Assembly: GCA_902810745.1 (NCBI GenBank)
Contig: CADDYW010000001.1
Location: 124,001 to 188,000 of the forward strand
Source: Chloroflexota bacterium
GTDB lineage: Bacteria > Chloroflexota > UBA6077 > FW602-bin22 > CADDYW01
Direction: 5' to 3'
DNA: 64,000 nucleotides
The notes under the pieces are model-generated. The model was not told where the DNA came from, searched no databases, and saw only the letters and a program-made list of their open reading frames with translations. Positions 9,055 to 17,604 of the stretch are shown one piece after another. Positions within the stretch are counted from its first letter, which is position 1; each line of letters starts with the position of its first letter. Both the position numbers and the translations under genes were made by a program.

Positions 9055-9964
9055 CGCCCTGACCACGGCAGACATCAAATCTCCCAGTGTTGTGACCATT
9101 GGCACGTTTGACGGCGTGCATCTTGGCCATCAGCATCTTCTCCAGACCGTCGCGCAGCACGCGCGAGAACGGACGGTCCTCGCCGTCGTCCTGACCTTTC
9201 AGCCCCGCCCGATCGAAGTCTTGAGACCTGAAACTCCCCCGAGCTACCTGTGCTCTCTCCATTCTCGAATCCAGCTGCTCCGGCAGGCCGGAGCCGACGT
9301 CGTCGTCCCGGTAACGTTCACGCGCGAGCTATCGCTCATGAGCGCGTTTGAGTTCACCCGCCTGCTCGTCGAGCACGCGCGGATGTGCATGCTCGTCGGC
9401 GGGCCCGACCTCGCGATTGGCCACGGACGGGAAGGTACTCCCGACGTACTTCGCGACATTGGCTTGCGACTCCACTTCGAGGTCCTGACTGTTCCCGTCT
9501 GCAACATCGACGGGGAGCCAGTGCGGAGCAGTGTGATACGCCGCGCGATCAGCGATGGCGAGGTCCGACGAGCGGCGAAGCTCCTCGGGCGAAACTACAC
9601 GCTCGACGGCGAGGTTGTACACGGCGATGGGCGCGGCCGGACGATCGGCGTACCGACGGCGAACGTGGCGGTCGACGAGAAGCTGACGCTACCGGGAGAT
9701 GGTATCTACGCGGTCTATTTCCACGTTGAAGGCCGGCGCTGGCCCGGTGCCGCCAGCATCGGCGTCCGTCCGACCTTCAACGGTGTCGGCAGAACGCTGG
9801 AGGTCCACCTGCTGGACTTCGACGGCGACCTCTACGGAAGACGGTGCGAGGTAGAGTTCGTGGAACGTCTGCGTCCAGAGGAGCGCTTCGAAAGCGTCGA
9901 GGATCTGGTGCGACAGATTCAGCAGGACATCCGGCTCACGCGACAGATCCTACAAGGCAGATAG
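9041..9964 (+). CDS. ribF: Bifunctional riboflavin kinase / FAD synthetase
   Basis: Phosphorylates riboflavin to FMN and adenylates FMN to FAD (307 aa from the chosen start). N-terminal nucleotidyltransferase domain has GTFDGVHLGHQHLL; the C-terminal kinase domain has GVPTANV and GDGIYAVYF. ATG 9041 is preferred over ATG 8987 because GAGGAAG lies at 9031-9037 and the homology begins there; it overlaps truB by 14 bases. Last gene of the nusA group, followed by a terminator. The usual neighbour rpsO is not here. Confidence 0.95.
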   Translation: MTLLDALTTADIKSPSVVTIGTFDGVHLGHQHLLQTVAQHARERTVLAVVLTFQPRPIEVLRPETPPSYLCSLHSRIQLLRQAGADVVVPVTFTRELSLMSAFEFTRLLVEHARMCMLVGGPDLAIGHGREGTPDVLRDIGLRLHFEVLTVPVCNIDGEPVRSSVIRRAISDGEVRRAAKLLGRNYTLDGEVVHGDGRGRTIGVPTANVAVDEKLTLPGDGIYAVYFHVEGRRWPGAASIGVRPTFNGVGRTLEVHLLDFDGDLYGRRCEVEFVERLRPEERFESVEDLVRQIQQDIRLTRQILQGR

Positions 9965-10052
9965 CCGCCGGCGGCGCGGGCGTGACAGACGAAGAGCTAT
10001 CAGCCACCTTCTTCCAGATCGGGAGAGAAAGTTAGCCGATAACTCCCGCTCC

Positions 10053-10079
10053 GCATCGCGCGGCGCGATGCTACTTTTT
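10053..10079 (+). terminator. Rho-independent terminator after ribF
   Basis: Stem GCATCGCG (10053-10060) / CGCGATGC (10064-10071), 3-base loop, then TACTTTTT. Lies between the convergent ribF and the EF-G gene; the T-run is on the plus strand, so it serves ribF. Confidence 0.75.
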
Positions 10080-10113
10080 GATGCGTCAGCGACGATCGAC
10101 TGTCGCCGCCGTG

Positions 10114-12195
10114 CTACTCCGTCTGGTTAGCGCGCTCCTTCTTCGCCTCAGCGATAATCGCCTGTGCCACGTGCGCGGGCACTTCCTCGTACGAGGTGAC
10201 CTTCGCAGTGAACACTCCGCGGCCCTGCGTGATGGAGCGCAGGTCGGTCGCGTAACGCTGAATTTCGGCCAGCGGCGCCTGTGCCTGAATCACACTCAGC
10301 CCGTCGCTTTGCGGGTACATGCCCAGGACGCGGGCGCGCCGCGTATTGAGATCGCCCATCACATCGCCGACGTACTGCTCCGGCACCGTCACGGTGAGAT
10401 CGACAATCGGTTCGAGCAACACCGGGTGTGCCTGCTCGATCCCCTTCTTGAAGGCCTGGGCAGCGGCGATCTTGAAGGCGATTTCTGACGAGTCGACCGA
10501 GTGATAGGAGCCGTCATAGAGGGTCACCTTCACGTCCACCACGGGGTAGCCGGCCAGGTTTCCCTCGGCAAGGGCCTCGCGTACACCTTTCTCGACGGCC
10601 GGGATGAAGTTCTTGGGTACCACGCCACCGACGACTCGCTCGGCGAACTCAAATCCAGCCCCTCGGCTGAGAGGCTCGATCTCGAGGAACACGTGCCCGT
10701 ATTGTCCGTGCCCACCCGTCTGCTTCTTGTGCTTGTATTCCGCTTGAGCTTTCCCGAGCACTGTCTCCTTGAACGGGACCTTCGGCAGACTCAGCGTCAC
10801 GTCGACGCCGAACTTGCGGTGCATCCGCTCAGCCGCGATGTCGATGTGCGACTCGCCAAGACCCTCAATCAGCGTCTCCCCCGTGTCCGGGTCCTTGTGG
10901 ACGCGAATCGTCGGATCCTCTTCGACCAGCCGCGCCAGCGCCGCGCCCAGCTTATCCAGGTCGGCCTTCGTCTTCGGCTGGACCGCCATCGTGAACAGCG
11001 GCTCCGGGAAGACGATAGGATCAAGAACCACGGGGTTCTCTCGGGTGCAGAGTGTGTCGTTGATTCCCGTGTCCTGGAGCTTCGCAACTGCCCCGATCTC
11101 ACCTGGGCCGAGCTGGGTCACCGGCTCCTGTGCCTTGCCCCGAATCACGAAAAGCTGGCCAAGCCGCTCTTCGTGATTGCGGGTGGCATTCCACACGTGC
11201 GAGTCCGAGCGCAGCGTGCCACTGAAGACACGGAAGTAGCTGAGCTTTCCCACGTATGGGTCGGCAGTCGATTTGAAGACCAGAGCAGCTAACGGCGCAT
11301 CCACAGACGGCCTCAGCTCCACTGCCTGGTTGGTCTGCGGGTTCGTCGCAGAGATGGCGCCGCGTGCTTCCGGCGACGGCAGATAGCTGACGATTGCATC
11401 CAGGATCGGACGAACCGCCTTGTTGGGCAACGCCGCGGTACAGAGCACCGGGAAGACACTACCGCTCATCACGCCGAGACGCAATCCGTGGCGGATCTCT
11501 TCGTCGGATAGCGGACTTCCGTCCAGGTACTTGCTCAGCAGCTCGTCATCACCTTCCGCGGCCGCCTCGATCACCTTCTCGCGAGCTGCTTCGGCGGCGG
11601 CCCTCAGATTCTCGGGAATCTCACCTTCCTGGAGGTCGGGACCGGTTAACGCCCTCATCGAGACGAGATCGATCACGCCCTGGAACGACTCCTGAGCGCC
11701 GATCGGTAGCTGAATCGGCACGACGTGCTGGCCAAAGCGAGCAACAATCTGCTCAAGCGTCCGATTGAAGTCCGCGTTCTCGCGGTCCATCTTCCCGATG
11801 ACGATCAGACGGGGAATGTTTCGCTCACTGGCGAATTTCCACGCTCGCTCCGCGCCAACCTCGACGCCAGATACGGCCTCGAATACGATGACCGCCCCGT
11901 CGACGACCCGCATCGCCTCGAGAACTTCCCCGAGGAAATCGGCATAGCCGGGGCTGTCAATTAGGTTGATCTTGGTTTCCTGCCACTCCATGGGGAGTAG
12001 CGACAGCTGGACCGAGATGTGGCGGCGTGTCTCCTCGGGATCATAGTCGGACGTCGTCGTCCCATCGTCGACGCGCCCCAGACGGTTGATTGTTCCCGTG
12101 TTGAACAGCATTGCCTCGGCCAGGGTGGTCTTGCCATGGCCGCCGTGCGAAAAGAGGCCGACGTTTCGGATCTTTTCGACTGGAAAGCTTTTCAT
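10114..12195 (-). CDS. fusA: Elongation factor G-like GTPase (type II EF-G)
   Basis: Translational GTPase of 693 aa with all five EF-G domains. P-loop is SHGGHGKTTL rather than the AHIDAGKTT of canonical FusA, a signature of the second EF-G group. Also DSPGYADF (G3), GKMDREN (G4), and domain IV/V motifs GGHGQYGHVFLEIEP and PEQYVGDVMGDLNTRRARV. Members of this group range from true translocases to ribosome-recycling or unknown roles, so the exact function is open. Stands alone with its own promoter; start ATG has GGAGG 5 bases upstream. Confidence 0.93.
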   Translation of the reverse strand: MKSFPVEKIRNVGLFSHGGHGKTTLAEAMLFNTGTINRLGRVDDGTTTSDYDPEETRRHISVQLSLLPMEWQETKINLIDSPGYADFLGEVLEAMRVVDGAVIVFEAVSGVEVGAERAWKFASERNIPRLIVIGKMDRENADFNRTLEQIVARFGQHVVPIQLPIGAQESFQGVIDLVSMRALTGPDLQEGEIPENLRAAAEAAREKVIEAAAEGDDELLSKYLDGSPLSDEEIRHGLRLGVMSGSVFPVLCTAALPNKAVRPILDAIVSYLPSPEARGAISATNPQTNQAVELRPSVDAPLAALVFKSTADPYVGKLSYFRVFSGTLRSDSHVWNATRNHEERLGQLFVIRGKAQEPVTQLGPGEIGAVAKLQDTGINDTLCTRENPVVLDPIVFPEPLFTMAVQPKTKADLDKLGAALARLVEEDPTIRVHKDPDTGETLIEGLGESHIDIAAERMHRKFGVDVTLSLPKVPFKETVLGKAQAEYKHKKQTGGHGQYGHVFLEIEPLSRGAGFEFAERVVGGVVPKNFIPAVEKGVREALAEGNLAGYPVVDVKVTLYDGSYHSVDSSEIAFKIAAAQAFKKGIEQAHPVLLEPIVDLTVTVPEQYVGDVMGDLNTRRARVLGMYPQSDGLSVIQAQAPLAEIQRYATDLRSITQGRGVFTAKVTSYEEVPAHVAQAIIAEAKKERANQTE

Positions 12196-12217
12196 CGAGC
12201 CTCCGACTGTATTACCT

Positions 12218-12229
12218 GTAAGTACTTAC
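12218..12229. promoter_or_regulatory. Perfect 12-base palindrome GTAAGTACTTAC in the EF-G leader
   Basis: Lies between the proposed -10 element (12256-12261) and the EF-G start codon (12195), so about 20 bases into the transcript. Perfect twofold symmetry suits a dimeric repressor site; no second copy was noticed in the window. Confidence 0.4.
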
Positions 12230-12255
12230 GTCCACTTGCAATCTCGTCCGATGCA

Positions 12256-12264
12256 ATTATATCA
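12256..12264 (-). promoter_or_regulatory. Extended -10 promoter of the EF-G-like gene
   Basis: On the minus strand this reads TGATATAAT: a perfect TATAAT with the TGn extension. No good -35 at 16-18 bases, as is usual for extended -10 promoters. Predicted start near 12249. Confidence 0.65.
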
Positions 12265-12583
12265 GCAAACCCTGGAGGCTCGCAGCACTGGACGCCCGCT
12301 CCGTCGCGCCGGGCCCGTGACGTCGACCGTAGGCGCGGGCAGAATCGCATCGAAGCCCGGCAGGCCCTGGCAGTGCTCGTCGGAGAAAAGGGGAGAGCAA
12401 CTCCCGCTCTTCATCACATCGTGACGTTCCGGCACCGAGTAGGAGGCTGCTAGCTTCCTCTCCCGTGGGAAAGGGTCGGGGTGAGGAAGAGGACTCGGGG
12501 CTCAGCCCGCGACCTCCGACCCTCGCCCTCATCTTAATGAAGGGGGTGGGACGGTTACCGGGTCATTCATGCCGCCCGGTGCT
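12265..12583. other. Intergenic region with an intergenic-element-like segment
   Basis: No gene seen in 319 bases. The part 12455-12550 contains CTCCCGTGGGAAAGGGTCGG and, further on, CCGACCCTCGCCCTCAT, an inverted arrangement resembling the short GC-rich dispersed elements found between genes of many high-GC bacteria. Only one copy lies in the window, so its repetitive nature is unproven. A weak stem ACCGGG (12557-12562) / CCCGGT (12575-12580) lies just past the end of the next minus-strand gene, without a T-run. Confidence 0.35.
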
Positions 12584-13864
12584 CTAGCCCGGACCCGAGC
12601 CAATCACGTCGGTAAGCAGGTGCTCGAGCAGGATGAATCTCGCAACGGCGTAGGACGTGGGCTCGCCAAAGCCGACGTGGAGGCCGCCTGGACCAAACAC
12701 GACGCCGTCGTCGAAGCCACCGTCCGAGCGTTGCACAGAAACCCACGTCTTTTCAATGCTCAGGGCCGTCTCCACGTCGCCCGCGCTGACCGACGCGATG
12801 GCGTAGTCGAACGTCTGCGACGGAGCGATTGTTTGTGCCTGCATCCACCAGCGGAGCCAGACGAGCGGAGATGACGCCATCGTGAGCTGCCAATCCCAGT
12901 TCTTCACGCCTCCAGCCGCTACAAGCCCGGCCTGCTTCAGCTGGGCGATCTCGTTCCTCGCCTCCTCGACGCTGGCGAGGCCCCAGATTGACCGCGCGTA
13001 GAAGTCATACGCCATACCCTGACTCATGTTTCTCCCGGTGTCCAGGCTCTCCAGCCCTCGAGAAGCCGCCGCTGCAGCGCGATCAGCCGCCGCCACGTCA
13101 CCTGCTGTCCGCAGCATCCGGCTGGCGAGCTGGAGCCCCAGCGCCATGCGCGCGCATTCTTCGTTGAATGACACCCGATACACCGGCGAGTGATAGAACC
13201 GGCCGTCGTCGGCCTGCATGGATGGCCGCGTGAGATAGTCGCTCGCAAGCCGCACCAGGTCGACGATGCGAGCATCTCCGATGTGACGAGTCAGGTAGCT
13301 CTGGTCCTGGCGGTAGATCGAGTAGGTTGCAATCAGCGCCATGCCGACCGCCTCGCCACGCCCGCGTGGAGACGCCGTGACCGGAGCTCCGTCGGTCCGA
13401 AGCGCATCGTACCAGCTTCCGGAGTAATCGATGCCGTTGCTGAACGCCTCGGGGTTGTCCGGCTGAACCATCGTCCCGAACAGCCAGGTCATCGCCGACT
13501 CCGCGGCGGCAACACGATTCACGCTCACCAGAGCAATTGCCGCGTGCGCGACGTCCATGGGGACGACAACCGGTCTTTCCTGGATCGACAGGACATACGT
13601 TCCCTCGGGCTGCATCTCTGCTAGAAACTGGAGCGCGCGCGCTACGGCTCGCGGGTTGCGCAGATCCCCAGGGGAGCGTGGCGGCAGCGCGTAGATCGGG
13701 ACCGCCGGACGAGCAACACTCGCGGGCGGCCGGCTCTCGGAAGCACGTGGACCCGACAGTACGTGATACACACCCGCCAATCCGACGATGAGCGCCAGCA
13801 GTCCGAGAGTACCCACCCGCCGTCGAGTCTTCCGCCCCACGCCCTCTCCCTGTCGCCGTCCCAT
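12584..13864 (-). CDS. Exported or membrane-anchored protein with alpha/alpha-toroid-like repeats
   Basis: 426 aa, function unknown. A basic N-terminus is followed by one transmembrane/signal segment (LGLLALIVGLAGVYHVL, about residues 18-35), so the body should lie outside the membrane. The rest is helical; it ends with QRSDGGFDDG and TSYAVARFILLEHLL, which recall the QxxDGGF repeats of alpha/alpha-toroid proteins such as terpene cyclases and prenyltransferases. A glycan-active role is another possibility given the adjacent membrane glycosyltransferase-like gene, from which it is separated by 61 bases in the same direction. Confidence 0.7.
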   Translation of the reverse strand: MGRRQGEGVGRKTRRRVGTLGLLALIVGLAGVYHVLSGPRASESRPPASVARPAVPIYALPPRSPGDLRNPRAVARALQFLAEMQPEGTYVLSIQERPVVVPMDVAHAAIALVSVNRVAAAESAMTWLFGTMVQPDNPEAFSNGIDYSGSWYDALRTDGAPVTASPRGRGEAVGMALIATYSIYRQDQSYLTRHIGDARIVDLVRLASDYLTRPSMQADDGRFYHSPVYRVSFNEECARMALGLQLASRMLRTAGDVAAADRAAAAASRGLESLDTGRNMSQGMAYDFYARSIWGLASVEEARNEIAQLKQAGLVAAGGVKNWDWQLTMASSPLVWLRWWMQAQTIAPSQTFDYAIASVSAGDVETALSIEKTWVSVQRSDGGFDDGVVFGPGGLHVGFGEPTSYAVARFILLEHLLTDVIGSGPG

Positions 13865-13925
13865 TCCGCGGTCGCGGATGGCGCCTTTTGACGGGGATTC
13901 TAGCGAGGTCGAAAGATTACGTCAA

Positions 13926-16658
13926 CTAACCGGTTCGGCCACCGGGCTGGTTTTCCGGGCGCGTTAGCTGACCGAGCAGGCGAACCGCCCATTGCTGTTG
14001 CTGGACATCCCCGGACAGGACAAGGACCTTCCGGAGATCCGGGATCGTCTCGCTGGCTGACCCCAGGTACCTCAGCAGTGCAGCTCGGTTTGCGTAGGTC
14101 CGAGCGTCGGTCGGATCGAGATGAATCGCATCGTCATAAAGAACAAGTGCATCAGCCACACGGTCGTCGCTGGCCAGGACGTTTCCTAGCTCACGCGCGA
14201 TACGTGCACTCTGGGGATCCAGCGCGAGCGCGTGAGCAAGCTGCCGGCTCGCCACCTCCAGGTTCCCACGCTCGAAGTTCACGAGGCCCGCCCACTCGTA
14301 CCCGGACGGATCTTCCGGCGCCATCGCCATGACGTAGTGAAAATCCTCCAGGGCCCGGTCGCTGCGTTGCACCCGAGCGTACATGACCCCCCGTTCGAAT
14401 CGAAGCTCGACATCGTTCGGATTGCTTTCGAGGAGCGTGTTAAGGTCGGGTATCGTCTGAGCGTAGCGCGAAAGCTGGAGATTTGCCGCGATCCGAAGCT
14501 GCAGCACCGTCCGCTCACGCGGGACCTCCGCCAGGACAGTCGTCAGGCGGTCCACCGCGCCTTCGTAATCGCCGGTGGAGTAGAGACGAAGCGCCTCGTC
14601 GAAGTCGCGTTGCCAGCGAATCACCGTCGGCGACCGCGGCGATGACTGGCCCAGCGCGATACCCGGGGCTCCTACCATGCCCGCCGATCCGATCAGCACG
14701 GCCGTGACCAGCACCGCACAGGCGGCGAGTGTCAGACGCGCGCAGCGACGGCGACGATCGGCCCCAAACGGCAGAAGCCAGCGTCTGCCAACGTCGCGAG
14801 CACATCGCGCTAGGCGAGCTTGGAGTAGCATTCCCGTTCCACCGCCAAGCGCGCCCGTGTAATGTCCCCACGGTGAGATCGGTTGCACAGCGATGGCCTT
14901 CGTGCCTGCCAAGGGCAGCCTTCGCCGTGCCGAGCGTCGCCAGAGCCAGCCAACCACGATCGGAACGCCGTAGATCAGGATCACTCTGCTTCCGTATAGC
15001 CAGTCCAGGAATGGTGGGGGGTTGATGCTGGGCTGGGCGTTCAGCAGACCGGTTGTCAGCGTCATCGCAATGCCAATCGTGGCGAGCGTACTCTCCGGAA
15101 CGATCGCGGCGAAGGGCAGAACCCAGATCATGTACCACGGCCAGAACCAGCTCTGAACAGCAAGAAGGTAGACAACGAGCACCGACGCCGAGATCCGTGC
15201 AAGGGCCAGACGGCTCCGAGCCTGGCGCGTGATCCGGCGCAGAGATACGCAATACCACGGACAGAAGATCGCGAGTGACCCCACCCGCACGAGTGCGTTC
15301 GCCTTCTGAGCGATTGGATCCTGACTTACCCCGGCTAAGACGGCCGCAGTGGTTCCCGGAACGACCGACGACGACGGGACCGGGATCGGATGAACGAGGT
15401 TTGCCCGGATGAACCCAAAACGCCCGAGCTTGGGCTCGTACACGTGAACCCACGACGACGCCTCCGGCTCGACTACGAGCAAGGGGCTATTCGGCGGAAG
15501 AACTATCCCCATCCCGTGCTGCTCATCCGGCACGGTCCAGAGGATCGCGGACGGCAGCGAGCCGATCCAGTGGCCGTCATAGTGCATCGGGAGATCGGTG
15601 AGGGCTGGGGATTCGCCAAGCAGGAGGCGAACCTCGCGGAAGACCAGCTCGCCAGGTGAGTTCGTGTAGGCAAGCGAGTTCGAGCCGAACTCGACGACGC
15701 TGAAGGTCGATGGGCCAGCGTAGATGGGCGCGAAGGCGATGGTGGACAGCAGCACACCCGTTGCCGCCGAACGCAACAGGATTCTCCACGGCGACTCGCC
15801 AGTCTCTTTCCACCACGCGATCATGAACAGTGGAACCAGAATGATCGCAACGTACTTGACCAGAGCTGCCATGACCAGGGAAGCTATCGACGCGGTTCGA
15901 CACCTTCGGCACCAGAGCCAGAGGCTCGCGATGAGGAAGAAGGCCATGAGAATGTCATTATGCCCGGCCTCTGCCGTCTCGATCAGGAGAAGCGGGTTCC
16001 ACGCGTAGAGAACGGTCGCCAGAACGCGGCGTTCGCGATTGAGCTCTCCAAGCGTCGCCCACATCAGCATGGTCCCGACGTGGGCTGGCACGATGACAAA
16101 GGTTTTCAGGATCAGGAGAGTGATCCCGACGCGAGAACCGGCGATTAGCGGCGCGAGCGAGCTGAGGTAGGTCCAGAGTGGTCCGTAATTGGATGGCTGA
16201 TCCTTCCAGAAGATTGCCGAGAACAACGGATCGTAGGGGTAATCGCGGGGAACGGCGATGTACGGGTTATCGTGGTACCAGGCAAAGATGTGGGTGTAGA
16301 ACGAGTAGCTGAAGATATCCTGCGACGACAGATAGGGCTGGACCACGAGCCAGGCACTGATAGCCGCCTGGACTGCCAGGATCACGGCAAGGTCGCGCCG
16401 TCGGCCACTTCTCCGCGTGATCGCCCAGCGGGCCCCAACCGCGTAACCGCAGAAGCTGAGGAGGAGAGCAGCCGTAAAGGTGAATCCTGCCAGTGCGAGC
16501 CAGTTGGATCGTGGGGTGAGAAGCGCCAGGACGGGCTGGTACAGGTGATCATCGAGCCAGTAGGCCGGACCGCCGATTCGGGACGGGTACCAATCAAGCG
16601 CGGCGCCAGCGATCACCGTGAGGACGATGCCAAGACCGAGAAGTAGAGCACCTATCAC
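13926..16658 (-). CDS. Membrane glycosyltransferase-like protein fused to SH3-like and TPR regions
   Basis: 910 aa. Residues 1 to about 590 hold a dozen hydrophobic helices with loops typical of polyprenyl-phosphate-dependent GT-C mannosyltransferases (SSQDIFSYSFYTHIFAWYHD, NPLLLIETAEAGHNDILMAF, WFWPWYMIWVLPF). Inside a loop near residues 385-430 is an SH3b-like stretch (SSWVHVYEPKLGRFGFIRA). A further helix at about 655-675 precedes a C-terminal domain of four to six TPR-like repeats (YSTGDYEGAVDRLTTVLAEV, VADALVLYDDAIHLDPTDAR). Likely transfers a sugar to a surface glycan or lipid. It follows thrB by 43 bases. Confidence 0.75.
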   Translation of the reverse strand: MIGALLLGLGIVLTVIAGAALDWYPSRIGGPAYWLDDHLYQPVLALLTPRSNWLALAGFTFTAALLLSFCGYAVGARWAITRRSGRRRDLAVILAVQAAISAWLVVQPYLSSQDIFSYSFYTHIFAWYHDNPYIAVPRDYPYDPLFSAIFWKDQPSNYGPLWTYLSSLAPLIAGSRVGITLLILKTFVIVPAHVGTMLMWATLGELNRERRVLATVLYAWNPLLLIETAEAGHNDILMAFFLIASLWLWCRRCRTASIASLVMAALVKYVAIILVPLFMIAWWKETGESPWRILLRSAATGVLLSTIAFAPIYAGPSTFSVVEFGSNSLAYTNSPGELVFREVRLLLGESPALTDLPMHYDGHWIGSLPSAILWTVPDEQHGMGIVLPPNSPLLVVEPEASSWVHVYEPKLGRFGFIRANLVHPIPVPSSSVVPGTTAAVLAGVSQDPIAQKANALVRVGSLAIFCPWYCVSLRRITRQARSRLALARISASVLVVYLLAVQSWFWPWYMIWVLPFAAIVPESTLATIGIAMTLTTGLLNAQPSINPPPFLDWLYGSRVILIYGVPIVVGWLWRRSARRRLPLAGTKAIAVQPISPWGHYTGALGGGTGMLLQARLARCARDVGRRWLLPFGADRRRRCARLTLAACAVLVTAVLIGSAGMVGAPGIALGQSSPRSPTVIRWQRDFDEALRLYSTGDYEGAVDRLTTVLAEVPRERTVLQLRIAANLQLSRYAQTIPDLNTLLESNPNDVELRFERGVMYARVQRSDRALEDFHYVMAMAPEDPSGYEWAGLVNFERGNLEVASRQLAHALALDPQSARIARELGNVLASDDRVADALVLYDDAIHLDPTDARTYANRAALLRYLGSASETIPDLRKVLVLSGDVQQQQWAVRLLGQLTRPENQPGGRTG

Positions 16659-16701
16659 GCCTCTCGGACTGGCAACTCGCGTTCCAGCTCAAGCTCAAGC
16701 T

Positions 16702-17604
16702 TCAGTCGCTGACCTCGACCACCGTCGCACCCTCGTCCACGAGATCAACGACTCTCGCTCGGCCGGCGACGCCGTTCGCCTCCGCTGCTCGGTTAAAGGC
16801 GGAGGCCACCGCGTCGCCATCACCCTGGACCAACGCCATCAACGCCGAGCCGGCGCCAGAGAGCCAGACGCCAAGAGCTCCGGCGTTCAGCGCGGCTTCG
16901 AATAGCCGCGGCATCGCGGGAAAGAGCACCTGCCGGTACGGCTGGTGGAGACGATCCTGGGTTGCCGTGCGTAGAAGGTCCAATCGGCCGGTCGTTATCG
17001 CCGCGACGAAGAGCGCCGACCGTCCCACGTTGAAGACCGCATCCTGGAAAGACACCTTCGCGGGCAGGCGGCGACGTGCCTCACGTGTCGAGATGGTGAA
17101 GCCGGGCAGAAACAGAACGCCCCGTACATCGCGTGGAGTGGGGAGCTTTACCGTCGACAGCACACCATCCCCCACGACTGAGAGGACGAGCCCACCGAGC
17201 ATGGCAGGCGCGACGTTATCCGGGTGCCCCTCGAGCGAGTACGCCAGCCGCAGTAGCTCGTCGCGGCTCAAGGGCTCGCCCGCGAGAAGATTCGCCGTGA
17301 GGAGACCGCCGACGATCGCCGTCGACGAGCTGCCAAGCCCGCCGGTCATCGGGATGCGGTTCGTCAGGCGGAGGGAGAAGGGCGGGGTCGTCCGCCCGAT
17401 CACCTCGAAAAACCGGGAGATCGTTCGGGCCACGAGATTCGCCCGATCACGGGGAAGGATATCCGCTCCCTCGCCAACGATCTCGATGCGAAATGGCCCG
17501 CCCGGAATGAGTGCCACGTCGTTGTACAGATCGATCGCCAGCCCCAGGCAATCGAATCCAGCGCCGAGGTTAGCTGACGTGGCAGGGACGCGCGCCAGAA
17601 TCAT
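16702..17604 (-). CDS. thrB: Homoserine kinase
   Basis: GHMP-family kinase that phosphorylates L-homoserine in threonine synthesis (300 aa, normal length). Starts MILARVPATSANLGAGFDCLG. The ATP-binding GHMP motif is PMTGGLGSSSTAIVGG near residue 90, and a C-terminal GAGSALMAL motif is present. Its start overlaps the hom stop by 4 bases, so the two are translationally coupled. No thrC is in the window. Confidence 0.96.
   Translation of the reverse strand: MILARVPATSANLGAGFDCLGLAIDLYNDVALIPGGPFRIEIVGEGADILPRDRANLVARTISRFFEVIGRTTPPFSLRLTNRIPMTGGLGSSSTAIVGGLLTANLLAGEPLSRDELLRLAYSLEGHPDNVAPAMLGGLVLSVVGDGVLSTVKLPTPRDVRGVLFLPGFTISTREARRRLPAKVSFQDAVFNVGRSALFVAAITTGRLDLLRTATQDRLHQPYRQVLFPAMPRLFEAALNAGALGVWLSGAGSALMALVQGDGDAVASAFNRAAEANGVAGRARVVDLVDEGATVVEVSD

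Noticed and set aside
9979-10035. Frame of 18 codons (MTDEELSATFFQIGRES) after ribF
   Set aside because: No RBS, no known homology and it runs into the ribF terminator; too short to support.
10501-11292. Plus-strand reading frame of 263 codons
   Set aside because: Antisense to the strongly conserved EF-G-like gene; no domain recognised.
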